Shown piece by piece: positions 1 through 7,978 of a stretch of 24,422 nucleotides of DNA. Under the pieces are notes generated by a model. The model had not been told where the DNA came from. It made no database searches and saw only the letters and a list, made by a program, of their open reading frames with translations. The first letter of the stretch is position 1. Every line of letters starts with the position of its first letter. This DNA is from Bacteroidota bacterium (lineage in GTDB: Bacteria > Bacteroidota > Bacteroidia > Chitinophagales > Chitinophagaceae), in contig JAEWAC010000020.1 in assembly GCA_023391895.1 (NCBI GenBank), positions 1 through 24,422 of the forward strand. Direction: 5' to 3'. A program made the position numbers and the translations under genes.

Positions 1-893
1 TTTTCCGGCGACCACAAATGCGCATCCGGTATTTCCACTACCACCCGCTGCCTTTTTTCGCCGGCTTCCAGCATCAGCGGAAATTCGTCTGTAGCAATAG
101 GGTCCTGGGTTTCCTGCTCCCGGTTGAAAATTTTAAGCCGGAGGATATAGTTGCCGGGATCGTGAATGCGGGTGGTAAGATTAAAACGCACCAGATTGTC
201 CTCCACAATGCTGACCACCCCTACGCGGGACCGCAAGCGGTTGCGCTCCACCGGCTCCAGCCATATGCTGCGCACTGCACCGGTATAGGTTTGGTACCAG
301 ATGCCGCCCCGCTTATACACATGCGACTCCTGCTTGCCCCGGGGAATTTCGGCATCCATGGTATCTGATATGCGCACGGTAAGGCGGTTGTTGGGCCGCA
401 GTATCTTTTCGTCCAGCTCGTAGGAAAAAGAAGTGTACTCACCCACGTGCACATCCTCCCCTTCTATGGTGCGCAGCGGAAAGCCGTTGAGCCAAACCCT
501 TGTTTCATAGCCGCAGGCTCCAAACGTCAGCTGCAGCAGCGTATGCGGAACAGGACTTCCATTGTTGAGCTCCGGCAACGGGAACTCCCGCTCATACCAG
601 GCAATGATCTTATCGTGCCAGGCTTTTTCAGTGGTCAGCTCTTTAGCTTTGGCCATATGCTCTTCAATGGAGCCGGGCCAGTGCGCCGTATGTTCAAACT
701 GGTGTCCTAAAAACCAGCTTTCCCGCAGGCCACGGTCTTCCAGGTCTAAATGAAACCGCCATTCGCCGTCCAGCAGAATATGCGTATTGGGCCGCAGTAC
801 CGCCCGGGGCAAGGGATAAGTAAAGCCCTCTTCGGCCGCCGCTACTTCTTCTTTACATTTTGATGATCCATAATTAGGGTGAATTGCTTCCAT
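1..893 (-). CDS. Glycoside hydrolase family 2 protein, N-terminal part (cut by window edge)
   Basis: The frame is open from an ATG at 893 to the left edge, giving about 297 residues with no stop. An early LDGEWRFHLD motif (about residues 43-52) and the later VYKRGGIWYQTYTG and VRSIWLEPV motifs (about 205-230) are typical of the jelly-roll sugar-binding domain of GH2 enzymes (beta-galactosidase, beta-glucuronidase, beta-mannosidase group). The immunoglobulin-like second domain begins near the edge. The catalytic TIM barrel lies outside the window, so substrate cannot be called. No signal peptide is visible at the N-terminus (MEAIHPNYGSS), so this would be cytoplasmic or start elsewhere. It is the last visible member of a minus-strand run with the small protein, TreZ and the alpha-glucosidase, but a gap of about 200 bp separates it from the next gene, so it may have its own promoter. 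The family call is firm and the enzyme activity is open. Confidence 0.85.
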   Translation of the reverse strand, partial: MEAIHPNYGSSKCKEEVAAAEEGFTYPLPRAVLRPNTHILLDGEWRFHLDLEDRGLRESWFLGHQFEHTAHWPGSIEEHMAKAKELTTEKAWHDKIIAWYEREFPLPELNNGSPVPHTLLQLTFGACGYETRVWLNGFPLRTIEGEDVHVGEYTSFSYELDEKILRPNNRLTVRISDTMDAEIPRGKQESHVYKRGGIWYQTYTGAVRSIWLEPVERNRLRSRVGVVSIVEDNLVRFNLTTRIHDPGNYILRLKIFNREQETQDPIATDEFPLMLEAGEKRQRVVVEIPDAHLWSPE

Positions 894-1095
894 GCTATTT
901 ATTTTATCCGGTGCTATGGTATGCTATGCGAAATCTGCGCCACGCATTGTATAAGCAAAACAGTGTTAGGCCAAGAATTGCTAAAGGTGCCGCATCATTT
1001 ATACTCAACACTTAAATGATACTTTTATTGTCTTGTGCCACTGGCACCTAAAGGGTCATTTTCAAAGCTTAAGCGTCTTTGCTGGGTGGGACCTG

Positions 1096-1305
1096 CTATT
1101 CACCCGATCCGCTTTCTTTATCCACTTCTCGTTTTAAAGGCGTATTGCTGGGAACGAAAAAAGGGGAATCTTCATTCACGTCTTCACGGCGGCTATCCTG
1201 ATCGGTATCCAGAAAATTGATATGCTTATCGCGGTTGGCTTCTGCAGGGACATCTAAATGCCGGTCTTTATCCTGCGGCAAGGGCTGATCATTCCGTTCT
1301 TTCAT
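1096..1305 (-). CDS. Small hydrophilic protein of unknown function (69 aa)
   Basis: I do not recognise a named family. The product is very hydrophilic and charged, begins MKERNDQPLPQDKDRHLD, and has no signal peptide or membrane segment, so it is probably cytoplasmic and largely disordered. The frame extends upstream to an ATG at 1344, which would add 13 residues (MALNWWRKRKILS). I prefer the ATG at 1305 because a purine-rich GAGGAAAA lies just upstream of it and because the added residues do not resemble the rest. The same GAGGAAAA plus an ATTGTC-containing spacer precedes the acidic protein at 12968. The gene lies 110 bp after treZ on the same strand and may be cotranscribed with it. A coding call rests on the amino-acid composition and the clean position between genes. 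It could still be a chance frame. Confidence 0.55.
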   Translation of the reverse strand: MKERNDQPLPQDKDRHLDVPAEANRDKHINFLDTDQDSRREDVNEDSPFFVPSNTPLKREVDKESGSGE

Positions 1306-1415
1306 AGACAATATTTTCCTCTTCCGCCACCAATTTAGTGCCACTTAAAATCGCCCTTGCATCGGCAACTCTTTTAAAAACCCATACCGGCAGGTACCCG
1401 ATATGGTTTAAAAGA

Positions 1416-3275
1416 TCAGGCACCTCCCTTAACGCTTTGATACACCACAACGCTACAGGGCGGCAAGGCCAGCTTTTGACGTGCTACAGCCTGCAGTGGC
1501 GAAAGAGAGCTGTTCTTTTGTTTTTCCTCCAGCCATTGCGGTTCTTTAGAATCCAACACCTTTACCCAGTTGGCGCTCCATTCCGGCAGGGTGCAGTTAA
1601 TGGGTGATTCTGAATAATTGAACAGGCAAAGCAGGTGATGCAGCCCACCCTCAGTTTGCCGGTGCACTAGCAGGCCGGCTTCGTCAATGACATGGGCTTT
1701 GATATCGTTTTTAGAAAAATTCTGCAGCACCGGATGGGTGCGTCGCATTTCAATCAGCTTCTGGTGCCACTGTAGCATGGTTTGGTGCTTGCCCGACTTC
1801 CGCTTTTGCCAATGCAGTATGGAGTTTTGAAAGGTTTTTTCATCCTGCGGATCGGGCGGCTCCGCCTGCCATTGATAGTTTTCAAATTCTTTTTTGCGGC
1901 CTTCCTGCACGGCTTTGATCAGCTCCTGGTCAGAGTGGCTTACAAAGTAGAAAAAGGGCGTTTCGTCGGCGTATTCCTCACCCATAAACAACAGGGGCAC
2001 ATAAGGTGATAACATAATGGCGGCGGCGGCCATTTTCAGCCGTTCAAAATCCACCAGCTGGCACAACCGTTCGCCCCGTACGCGGTTGCCTACCTGGTCG
2101 TGGTTTAAATTAAAGACCACAAACTTATGTCCCGGCACTCCGGCAGAAGAGGCCCCATGCCTGCGCTTACGGAACTTGACATACTCGCCACTGTGTACAA
2201 AACCATCGGTATAAGCTTTGGCCAGTTGTTCCAGTTGCCCAAAATCTTCGTAGCGTTCTTTTCCTTTCTTATCCAGCAGCACATAAAGGGAATGATGAAA
2301 ATCGTCGAGCCACTGGGCATCAAAACCATAGCCGCCCACCTCCGGCACCTTGACCACGCGGGGACTGTTCAGGTCGCTTTCGGCTACCATGTGCAGGGGT
2401 CGCCCGAGCTTTTGCTCCAGCTGACGAATCATGTTATGGGTCAGCTCCCAAAAATGAACAGCGCCGGCATCAAACACCATGTGGATGGCATCGCAACGCA
2501 GGCCATCGATATGATAGTGCTCGAACCAGTGCAGCGGGTTATTGGAAAAATATTCCCGCACCCCATCGGACCATTCCCCGTCAAAGTTCAGCGCATCGCC
2601 CCAGGGCGTACAATACTGGTTGGTGAAATAAGGGCCATACTGCATCAGGTAATTACCCTCGGGCCCCTGGTGGTTGTATACGACGTCCAAAAAAACAGCC
2701 ATGCCCCGAGCATGACAGGCATCCACCAGTTTTTTCAGGCCCTCCGGGCCGCCATAGGAGTTTTGAACGGCATAAGGAAATACCCCATCGTACCCCCAGT
2801 TGCGGCTGCCGGGAAACTGCGCTACCGGCATGAGTTCGATGGCGTTGATGCCGGTTTTGATCAATTCGTCCAGACGGGGAATAATGGCTTCAAACGTTCC
2901 CTCCGGGGTAAAGGTACCCACGTGCAGCTCGTACAGCACCAGCTCACTGAACGGCAATCCCCTCCACTGGCTGTCCTGCCACTGGTAAGAGGCCTGGTCC
3001 ACTACGGCAGAGGGACCGTGTACGCCCTGGGGCTGGTAATGCGAGGCCGGATCGGGAAAACCCTTTTTTCCATCCGGCATAAAAAAATACAATTCGCCGG
3101 GCTGTATGTCGTCTAAGGTGACGGAAAAATACCCCCACTCGTCCCCTTGCATGTTCACCTTTTGATCTTTTGCGGGCAGGTGCAACACCATTGTTTTTTT
3201 CTGCGGAGCCCAAACCGAAAAAGTACAAACTCCATTACCTGAATAACAGGCTCCTATATTTTTCATGATCTGCAA
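1416..3275 (-). CDS. treZ: Malto-oligosyltrehalose trehalohydrolase (GH13)
   Basis: This enzyme releases trehalose from maltooligosyl-trehalose, the second step of the TreY-TreZ route from glycogen or maltodextrin. The protein (619 aa, near the usual 570-620) starts with an E-set/CBM48-like beta domain (about residues 10-90, FSVWAPQKKTMVLHLP). A GH13 barrel follows with the four conserved regions: DVVYNH (197-202), GLRCDAIH with nucleophile Asp262, VAESDLN with acid/base Glu299, and NHDQVGNR with Asp393. A C-terminal beta domain closes it. The GLRCDAIH and AESDLN forms, and the WGYDGVFPYAV segment, separate TreZ from glycogen branching and debranching enzymes. ATG at 3275 is used; a second ATG at 3266 is equally possible. 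It follows the alpha-glucosidase by about 60 bp on the same strand, so an operon is likely. The partner TreY is not in this window. Confidence 0.93.
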   Translation of the reverse strand: MQIMKNIGACYSGNGVCTFSVWAPQKKTMVLHLPAKDQKVNMQGDEWGYFSVTLDDIQPGELYFFMPDGKKGFPDPASHYQPQGVHGPSAVVDQASYQWQDSQWRGLPFSELVLYELHVGTFTPEGTFEAIIPRLDELIKTGINAIELMPVAQFPGSRNWGYDGVFPYAVQNSYGGPEGLKKLVDACHARGMAVFLDVVYNHQGPEGNYLMQYGPYFTNQYCTPWGDALNFDGEWSDGVREYFSNNPLHWFEHYHIDGLRCDAIHMVFDAGAVHFWELTHNMIRQLEQKLGRPLHMVAESDLNSPRVVKVPEVGGYGFDAQWLDDFHHSLYVLLDKKGKERYEDFGQLEQLAKAYTDGFVHSGEYVKFRKRRHGASSAGVPGHKFVVFNLNHDQVGNRVRGERLCQLVDFERLKMAAAAIMLSPYVPLLFMGEEYADETPFFYFVSHSDQELIKAVQEGRKKEFENYQWQAEPPDPQDEKTFQNSILHWQKRKSGKHQTMLQWHQKLIEMRRTHPVLQNFSKNDIKAHVIDEAGLLVHRQTEGGLHHLLCLFNYSESPINCTLPEWSANWVKVLDSKEPQWLEEKQKNSSLSPLQAVARQKLALPPCSVVVYQSVKGGA

Positions 3276-3337
3276 TTCCTTTTTTATTCCTGCTTATCAA
3301 TACATGCATCCTTTTTCCATACATCACCTGAAGGCTT

Positions 3338-4957
3338 TCATTCATGCGCATCCTCCAGTTGTATGATGATACCTTCATCGCCACCTAAATTGATACGGTC
3401 CACGATGCGGTTGCCTTCCAGGTCGGGATCGGTAGCCAGTACAATGGTACCTTGAGGTGAAATGTTTTTGGGTTTTACATAACAAGGCCTATGGCTCAGG
3501 TTCAGCACTATCAGGAAGCGCTTATCGCCTTTGGCATGACGAACAAAAGAAAACACCTGCTGATCCGAATAAGCTGGCAGGTAGTCGCCTACCATCAGTG
3601 AAGGCTCCTGTTGCCGCAGTTGGATAAGCCGCCGGTACAAGGACAACATGGAGTAAGGATTGTCTTTTTGCGCCTGTACATTTTCTCTTGCAAAATTCCG
3701 GTTCAGCCGCAGCCAGGGTTGGCCATCGGTAAAGCCGGCTTGGTCGCTGTTATCCCATTGCATGGGTGTACGGGCCGGGTCGCGGCTCAGGTTTTTATCC
3801 GGCATGTTCAGGCCCTGCGGATCCTGTACTTCTTCAAAAGGTATGGGCACATCCCGCATGCCAATTTCATCGCCGTAATAGATGGTAGGCGTACCTTTTA
3901 AATTGAGCAGCAACATGGCGGCCACCCGTGCCTGTTGTAGACCTACGCGGCTGGTAATCCGGGGCTGATCGTGGTTGCCCAACACCCAGATGGGCCAGCC
4001 CTCCTGCGGCAGGGCGCCTTCGTATTCGTTAATAGCGGCGGCAATTTGCTGCGTATTCCACGGCAGCGACAGCAACAGAAAATTAAACGGCAGGTGCGCC
4101 CCCTGGTTATCGATGCCGTAATAGGTAACCAGTTTGTGAATGGGCAGGTAAATCTCTCCTATCATCATGCGTTCGTCGTAGGCGTCCAGCACCTTGCGCA
4201 TTTTATGCACAATGTCGTGCACCTCCGGCTGATCGGTTGAATACACGGGCAATAACTGCTCGTAAGTAGCCATGTGCTGCTGGTAGTCCGGGTTGGGCGG
4301 GTTATCCCGAAGCTGATCATCCTTGACCATGTGCCACATCACATCTACCCGAAAGCCATCCACGCCTTTATCCAGCCAAAATCGCATCACATCCAGCATG
4401 GCTTCCTGCACTTCGGGGTTGCGCCAGTTCAGGTCGGGCTGCTCTTTCAAAAACGCATGGTAATAATACTGGCCGGTAGTTTCGTCCCACTCCCAGGCGG
4501 AGCCGCCAAATACGCTCAGCCAGTTATTGGGCGGCTGCCCGTCCGGCCGGCCATCTTGCCAGATATACCAGTCCCGTTTGGGATTGTTGCGGGACGACCG
4601 TGACTCCAGAAACCAGGGATGCTGATCGGATGTGTGGTTCGGTACCAGGTCCAGGATCAGTTTCATGCCTCTGTCGTGCACCGCCCGCAGCAGGTCGTCA
4701 AAGTCCTGCATGGACCCGAACAGCGGGTGAATGCCTTTATAATCGGAAATATCATAGCCAAAATCGGCCATGGGCGACGGGTAAATGGGTGACAGCCAGA
4801 CCGCATTAACGCCCAGCCACTTCAGGTAATCCAGCCGCTTGATCACGCCTTGCAAATCGCCCACGCCATCGCCATTGCTATCCTGGAAGGAACGAGGATA
4901 AACCTGGTAAACAATCCCTTTCTGCCACCATAAATATTTTGACACATCTTGTTTCAT
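3338..4957 (-). CDS. Alpha-glucosidase / oligosaccharide hydrolase, GH13
   Basis: A GH13 enzyme of the alpha-glucosidase/oligo-1,6-glucosidase group, which hydrolyses small alpha-glucosides from the non-reducing end. Numbering from the ATG at 4957 (539 aa), the barrel begins GIVYQVYPRSFQDSNGDG with the DSNGDGVGD calcium-type loop (26-34). The four GH13 regions are DLVPNH (103-108), GFRVDVMWH with nucleophile Asp205, GEIYLP with acid/base Glu268, and GNHDQPR with Asp330. The YYGDEIGM segment (360-367) and a C-terminal beta domain follow. No signal peptide is visible, so it is cytoplasmic. An ATG nine codons upstream (4984) is open but adds residues not typical of the family start. The neighbouring treZ suggests a role in maltodextrin or trehalose turnover. 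Exact bond specificity cannot be read from the sequence, and trehalose synthase is less likely from the overall motif pattern. Confidence 0.9.
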   Translation of the reverse strand: MKQDVSKYLWWQKGIVYQVYPRSFQDSNGDGVGDLQGVIKRLDYLKWLGVNAVWLSPIYPSPMADFGYDISDYKGIHPLFGSMQDFDDLLRAVHDRGMKLILDLVPNHTSDQHPWFLESRSSRNNPKRDWYIWQDGRPDGQPPNNWLSVFGGSAWEWDETTGQYYYHAFLKEQPDLNWRNPEVQEAMLDVMRFWLDKGVDGFRVDVMWHMVKDDQLRDNPPNPDYQQHMATYEQLLPVYSTDQPEVHDIVHKMRKVLDAYDERMMIGEIYLPIHKLVTYYGIDNQGAHLPFNFLLLSLPWNTQQIAAAINEYEGALPQEGWPIWVLGNHDQPRITSRVGLQQARVAAMLLLNLKGTPTIYYGDEIGMRDVPIPFEEVQDPQGLNMPDKNLSRDPARTPMQWDNSDQAGFTDGQPWLRLNRNFARENVQAQKDNPYSMLSLYRRLIQLRQQEPSLMVGDYLPAYSDQQVFSFVRHAKGDKRFLIVLNLSHRPCYVKPKNISPQGTIVLATDPDLEGNRIVDRINLGGDEGIIIQLEDAHE

Positions 4958-5040
4958 TGCATAATGATTTCTTGTAAAAACCACTTCTTTACTGCCGAGC
5001 CTCTATAGAAATAAAATAACATGCCAGTATGGGGAAGGGA

Positions 5041-5117
5041 GGCAAAAGGCAGAAGGCTAAAGGCTGAAAGCAGAAGGCAAAAGTTAAAAGGCAAAATGAA
5101 AAATGTAAAATGTAAAA
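5041..5117. repeat. Degenerate 7-bp tandem array (11 units)
   Basis: Reading in steps of seven gives ggcaaaa, ggcagaa, ggctaaa, ggctgaa, agcagaa, ggcaaaa, gttaaaa, ggcaaaa, tgaaaaa, tgtaaaa, tgtaaaa. Neighbouring units differ by one to three bases while the 7-bp period is kept without slippage. It sits 13 bp before the conserved core at 5131. The same arrangement occurs, inverted, at 22076-22213. Confidence 0.85.
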
Positions 5118-5130
5118 AATAGGTCAATTA

Positions 5131-5459
5131 GACTGGTGCAGCGCCTTATCCCGCATGAACTGCAGAGACTTGTTGCTGTAAAGAAAGGATAGCGGGATAC
5201 AACGCCTGCAGTATCTCATCATAACACGCAAAAGGATTCGAACTTCTTGAAAACCCCATACCAGTAAACATTTTCAAATTATTTACAGATCATAGAGAAG
5301 GATACCTGCTGTAATGTGGGTTGCTGTGCGTGGGCGGTCCAAACGGGCGGAGCCATCGGGTTGGCCTGGAACTTTTTGCTTACTGTTTCGGGTAGAAAAA
5401 GTATGAAGCGCTACCTACCGTAGGATAAAGCTATAGTCATATGGACTTTTGAAAGAGTT
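5131..5459 (+). repeat. Composite dispersed element, copy A (core)
   Basis: This segment matches the reverse complement of about 21754-22076 along its length by eye, at roughly three-quarters identity. Near-identical blocks are TGGTGCAGCGCCTTATCCCG at the left end, CACGCAAAAGGATT in the middle, and GGTTGCTGTGCGTGGGC followed by ACGGGCGGAGCCATCGGGTT near the right end. It contains an imperfect hairpin, TATCCCGC (5147-5154) with GCGGGATA (5192-5199), and two copies of the CTTCTTTnAAAAnCCCATA motif near its middle and right end. Two-base length differences between copies shift the reading frame, and copy A has an in-frame TAA where copy B is open. The element is therefore not protein coding. Confidence 0.85.
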
Positions 5460-5465
5460 TGTTTT

Positions 5466-5507
5466 GGTGCCACCAAGGCACGAAGGCACAAAGGAGCACA
5501 AAGAAAA
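5466..5507. repeat. Short 7-bp-periodic tract
   Basis: Units of seven can be read as ggtgcca, ccaaggc, acgaagg, cacaaag, gagcaca, aagaaaa. From general familiarity, tracts of the type 'cacgaaggcacaaagg' are common between genes in Bacteroidota genomes and often give rise to false small ORFs; I could not check this here. Confidence 0.55.
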
Positions 5508-5734
5508 GATACTTGAAGATGCGGGTGTATCCCGGCTCAAGGGATGACAGGGGTGAGTGTCGTGTCTTTTCCTTGACAGCTTCAGGAAGAAGGATCACTG
5601 TTTTCAGAACTATATGGGTTTTTAAAAGAAGTTGATAAGTTGAGTATAGATTTTTAGAAAGAATACAAGTATGGGCTTTTGAAAGATTTCCCTGCTGTCC
5701 ACCGTCATCCCTCAACTGTCAACTACCTAAAAAA

Positions 5735-6322
5735 CTATCGCTTTTCCCGCAGCAGGTGCTTAAACCGGCTAAAGGTTTCCGGCTGAATATTCAGGTAAGA
5801 AGCCAGGTATTTTTGCGGCACCCGCTGCAGCAGGTCAACATTGTTGTGCACAAAATGTAAGAAGCGTTCCCGCGGCGTCATCTTCAGCATTTGAATCTGC
5901 CATTTGTCGCGCAGGATCATGGTAAAGGTAATCACCAGCCGGCCCAGGTGCTCCATCTTGCTGTTGGTGGTATAAATTTTTTCCAGGTCGTCGTAAGTAA
6001 TCGAAACAAAAGTGGTGGGCTCAATGGTATCAATGGTGTATTCGGATGGCGTGCGGCTGTGGAAGGACTCCTGCGCATGGATGATATGGTCTTCGGTTGC
6101 AATCTGCACAATAATTTCCTCAGCCCCCTTTTTATAATATTTTCGGGCCAGCCCCGATAAAATAAAGTTGAAGTAGTTTTCCACCTCGCCGGGTTGGGTT
6201 ACCAGTTGCCGCTTGCCAAACCGCCGCAGCTGAAGATAAGGCTCCACAAACTGCCGGTACTCCTCGGGGCTCAGCTCCACAAACTTGTACAAGAACTGGT
6301 AAAAAGGCTTTGTCTCTTCCAT
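5735..6322 (-). CDS. Crp/Fnr-family transcriptional regulator
   Basis: A 195-residue protein with a cyclic-nucleotide-binding-like jelly roll (about residues 10-120; FGKRQLVTQPGEVENYFNFI followed by LSGLARKYY) and a C-terminal helix-turn-helix (about 160-192) with VPQKYLASYLNIQPETFSR. The Arg and Glu pair that binds cAMP in classical Crp is not evident, and no Fnr-type cysteine cluster is seen, so the effector is unknown. Many Bacteroidota carry such short Crp-like regulators with unknown ligands. It is transcribed divergently from icd, with 135 bp between the starts. The gene could regulate its own promoter or icd, but this is inference from position only. The downstream neighbour is the repeat-rich gap. 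The ATG at 6322 begins MEETKPFYQFLYKF, which fits the family start. Confidence 0.88.
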   Translation of the reverse strand: MEETKPFYQFLYKFVELSPEEYRQFVEPYLQLRRFGKRQLVTQPGEVENYFNFILSGLARKYYKKGAEEIIVQIATEDHIIHAQESFHSRTPSEYTIDTIEPTTFVSITYDDLEKIYTTNSKMEHLGRLVITFTMILRDKWQIQMLKMTPRERFLHFVHNNVDLLQRVPQKYLASYLNIQPETFSRFKHLLREKR

Positions 6323-6413
6323 AAGCAGGCTTTTAGCTTTAAGTAATTAACCTCCGCAAATGAGCCCGATGCAGTATAATTCATAACAAAAACTATACAA
6401 TTTATTTTAATAG

Positions 6414-6421
6414 TAGATTTG
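6414..6421 (+). promoter_or_regulatory. Possible -7 element for icd
   Basis: TAGATTTG fits the Bacteroidota -7 consensus TAnnTTTG and lies 36 bp before the icd ATG. I see no clear TTTG about 19-20 bp upstream, so this is weak. Confidence 0.3.
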
Positions 6422-6457
6422 CTGCCGTTTCGTAAACTAAAACCATAACGTTCAATT

Positions 6458-7693
6458 ATGACGCAAAAGATTAAAGTTGCCAATCCCGTGGTTGAGCTGG
6501 ATGGCGATGAAATGACCCGCATTATCTGGAAATTCATCAAAGACAAGCTGATTTTACCCTATATAGATGTAGATATCAAATACTACGATCTGGGTATTGA
6601 ATACAGGGATCAGACGAATGACCGGGTAACCATCGATGCGGCCAATGCCATTAAGCAGTACGGTGTCGGTATCAAGTGTGCCACCATCACACCCGATGAA
6701 GCCCGTGTGGAAGAATTCAAGCTGAAGCAAATGTGGAAGAGCCCCAACGGCACCATCCGTAACATCCTGGATGGCACCGTATTCCGCGAGCCCATTGTGA
6801 TCAAAAATATCCCCCGCCTGGTGACTACCTGGGACCGCCCCATCATTGTAGGCCGTCATGCCTTTGGCGACCAGTACCGGGCTACCGACTTTGTTGTAAA
6901 AGGTAAAGGCAAATTAACCATCACCTTTGAAGGCGAAGACGGTCAAAAGCAGGAGCACGAAGTATACACCTATAGCGGCGACGGTGGTGTGGCCCTGGCC
7001 ATGTACAATACCGACGAAAGCATCCGTGGCTTTGCCCGCAGCTGTATGAACATGGCGCTGCAAAAAGGCTGGCCGCTTTACCTGAGCACCAAAAACACCA
7101 TCCTGAAAAAATACGATGGCCGCTTTAAAGACATTTTCCAGGAAGTGTTTGATGCGGAATTTGCACCTAAGTTCAAAGAAGCCGGCATTACCTACGAGCA
7201 CCGCCTGATTGATGACATGGTGGCCTCTGCCATGAAATGGAACGGCGGCTTTATCTGGGCTTGTAAAAACTATGACGGTGATGTGCAGAGCGACTCTGTA
7301 GCACAGGGCTTTGGCTCACTGGGCCTAATGACCTCGGTACTGGTGACACCCGACGGCAAGACCATGGAAGCCGAAGCGGCCCACGGTACCGTTACGCGCC
7401 ACTACCGCGAACACCAGAAAGGCAATCCTACCTCTACCAACCCGATTGCCTCTATTTTTGCCTGGACCCGCGGCCTGGCCTTCCGGGGCAAACTGGATAA
7501 CAACCAGGAGCTGATTGATTTTTGTAATGCTTTGGAAGCCGTTTGTATCGAAACGGTGGAAAGCGGCAAAATGACCAAAGACCTGGCCCTGACCATCAAG
7601 CCCGGCAAAGTAGAACACGGAAAAGACTTTTTATATACCGAAGAGTTTTTAGACGCGATCGATGAGAACTTAAAAAAGAAAATGGGTAAATAG
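6458..7693 (+). CDS. icd: Isocitrate dehydrogenase, NADP-dependent (eukaryote-like type)
   Basis: It oxidatively decarboxylates isocitrate to 2-oxoglutarate with NADP in the TCA cycle, in the cytoplasm. The 411-residue protein is the homodimeric type shared with eukaryotic IDH1/IDH2 and not the E. coli type. The isocitrate-binding set is visible one residue later than in human IDH1: Ser95 and Asn97 in SPNGTIRN, Arg101, Arg110, and Arg133 in GRHAFGDQY with Tyr140. The IDDMVA segment (about 251-256) and the DSVAQGFGSLGLMTS metal-site region (about 278-292) are intact, as is the NADP-binding AAHGTVTRHYREH motif. Length is normal. It stands alone, divergent from the Crp-like gene, and ends before a strong terminator at 7718. 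Nothing is missing. Confidence 0.97.
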   Translation: MTQKIKVANPVVELDGDEMTRIIWKFIKDKLILPYIDVDIKYYDLGIEYRDQTNDRVTIDAANAIKQYGVGIKCATITPDEARVEEFKLKQMWKSPNGTIRNILDGTVFREPIVIKNIPRLVTTWDRPIIVGRHAFGDQYRATDFVVKGKGKLTITFEGEDGQKQEHEVYTYSGDGGVALAMYNTDESIRGFARSCMNMALQKGWPLYLSTKNTILKKYDGRFKDIFQEVFDAEFAPKFKEAGITYEHRLIDDMVASAMKWNGGFIWACKNYDGDVQSDSVAQGFGSLGLMTSVLVTPDGKTMEAEAAHGTVTRHYREHQKGNPTSTNPIASIFAWTRGLAFRGKLDNNQELIDFCNALEAVCIETVESGKMTKDLALTIKPGKVEHGKDFLYTEEFLDAIDENLKKKMGK

Positions 7694-7717
7694 AATCAAC
7701 AGACGATCTGATGGACA

Positions 7718-7745
7718 AAGCCCCGCCTTGTGCGGGGCTTTTTTT
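7718..7745 (+). terminator. Rho-independent terminator after icd
   Basis: Perfect 9-bp stem AAGCCCCGC / GCGGGGCTT with a 5-base loop, followed by a run of T residues, 25 bp after the icd stop codon. Confidence 0.9.
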
Positions 7746-7978
7746 GTGCCTACACTTGATGCTTCTTTTCCGGCAAGTCATCCCGCTTTTTTTCAACTTG
7801 TTACAATTGGCTCCAAGTTCAGGTATAACGACTGCTAGCTTCGCGGGCCAAAAGGTGCAGAAAGCAAGGCGATACAGGGTTTAATGCCGGCCAAACCAGG
7901 CCATTACAATACCCGCTCATTGCGTTCTGCACCCAAACCAAAACTTTATTCATCACCTCAACGCTGTAATGAAACTTT

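Larger units (their letters stand above)
4958..5734. other. Gene-poor, repeat-rich intergenic region
   Basis: I see no convincing gene in this 777-bp stretch. It holds a degenerate heptamer array (5041-5117), the conserved core of a composite dispersed element (5131-5459), a second 7-bp-periodic tract (5466-5507), and four copies of the short CTTCTTTnAAAAnCCCATA motif (5241-5262, 5438-5459, 5610-5633, 5668-5689). A minus-strand frame at 5437-5715 (92 codons) lies across these repeats and is rejected as coding. Confidence 0.75.

Noticed and set aside
2127..3116. Plus-strand open frame of 329 codons opposite treZ
   Set aside because: It is antisense to a well-supported GH13 gene with all catalytic motifs; its translation has no recognisable domain.
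5437..5715. Minus-strand frame of 92 codons (MRDDGGQQGNLSK...)
   Set aside because: It lies across several dispersed repeats and includes the kind of peptide (LLCAFVPWWHQ) produced by the common 'cacgaaggcacaaagg' repeat. No family similarity and no independent start signal.
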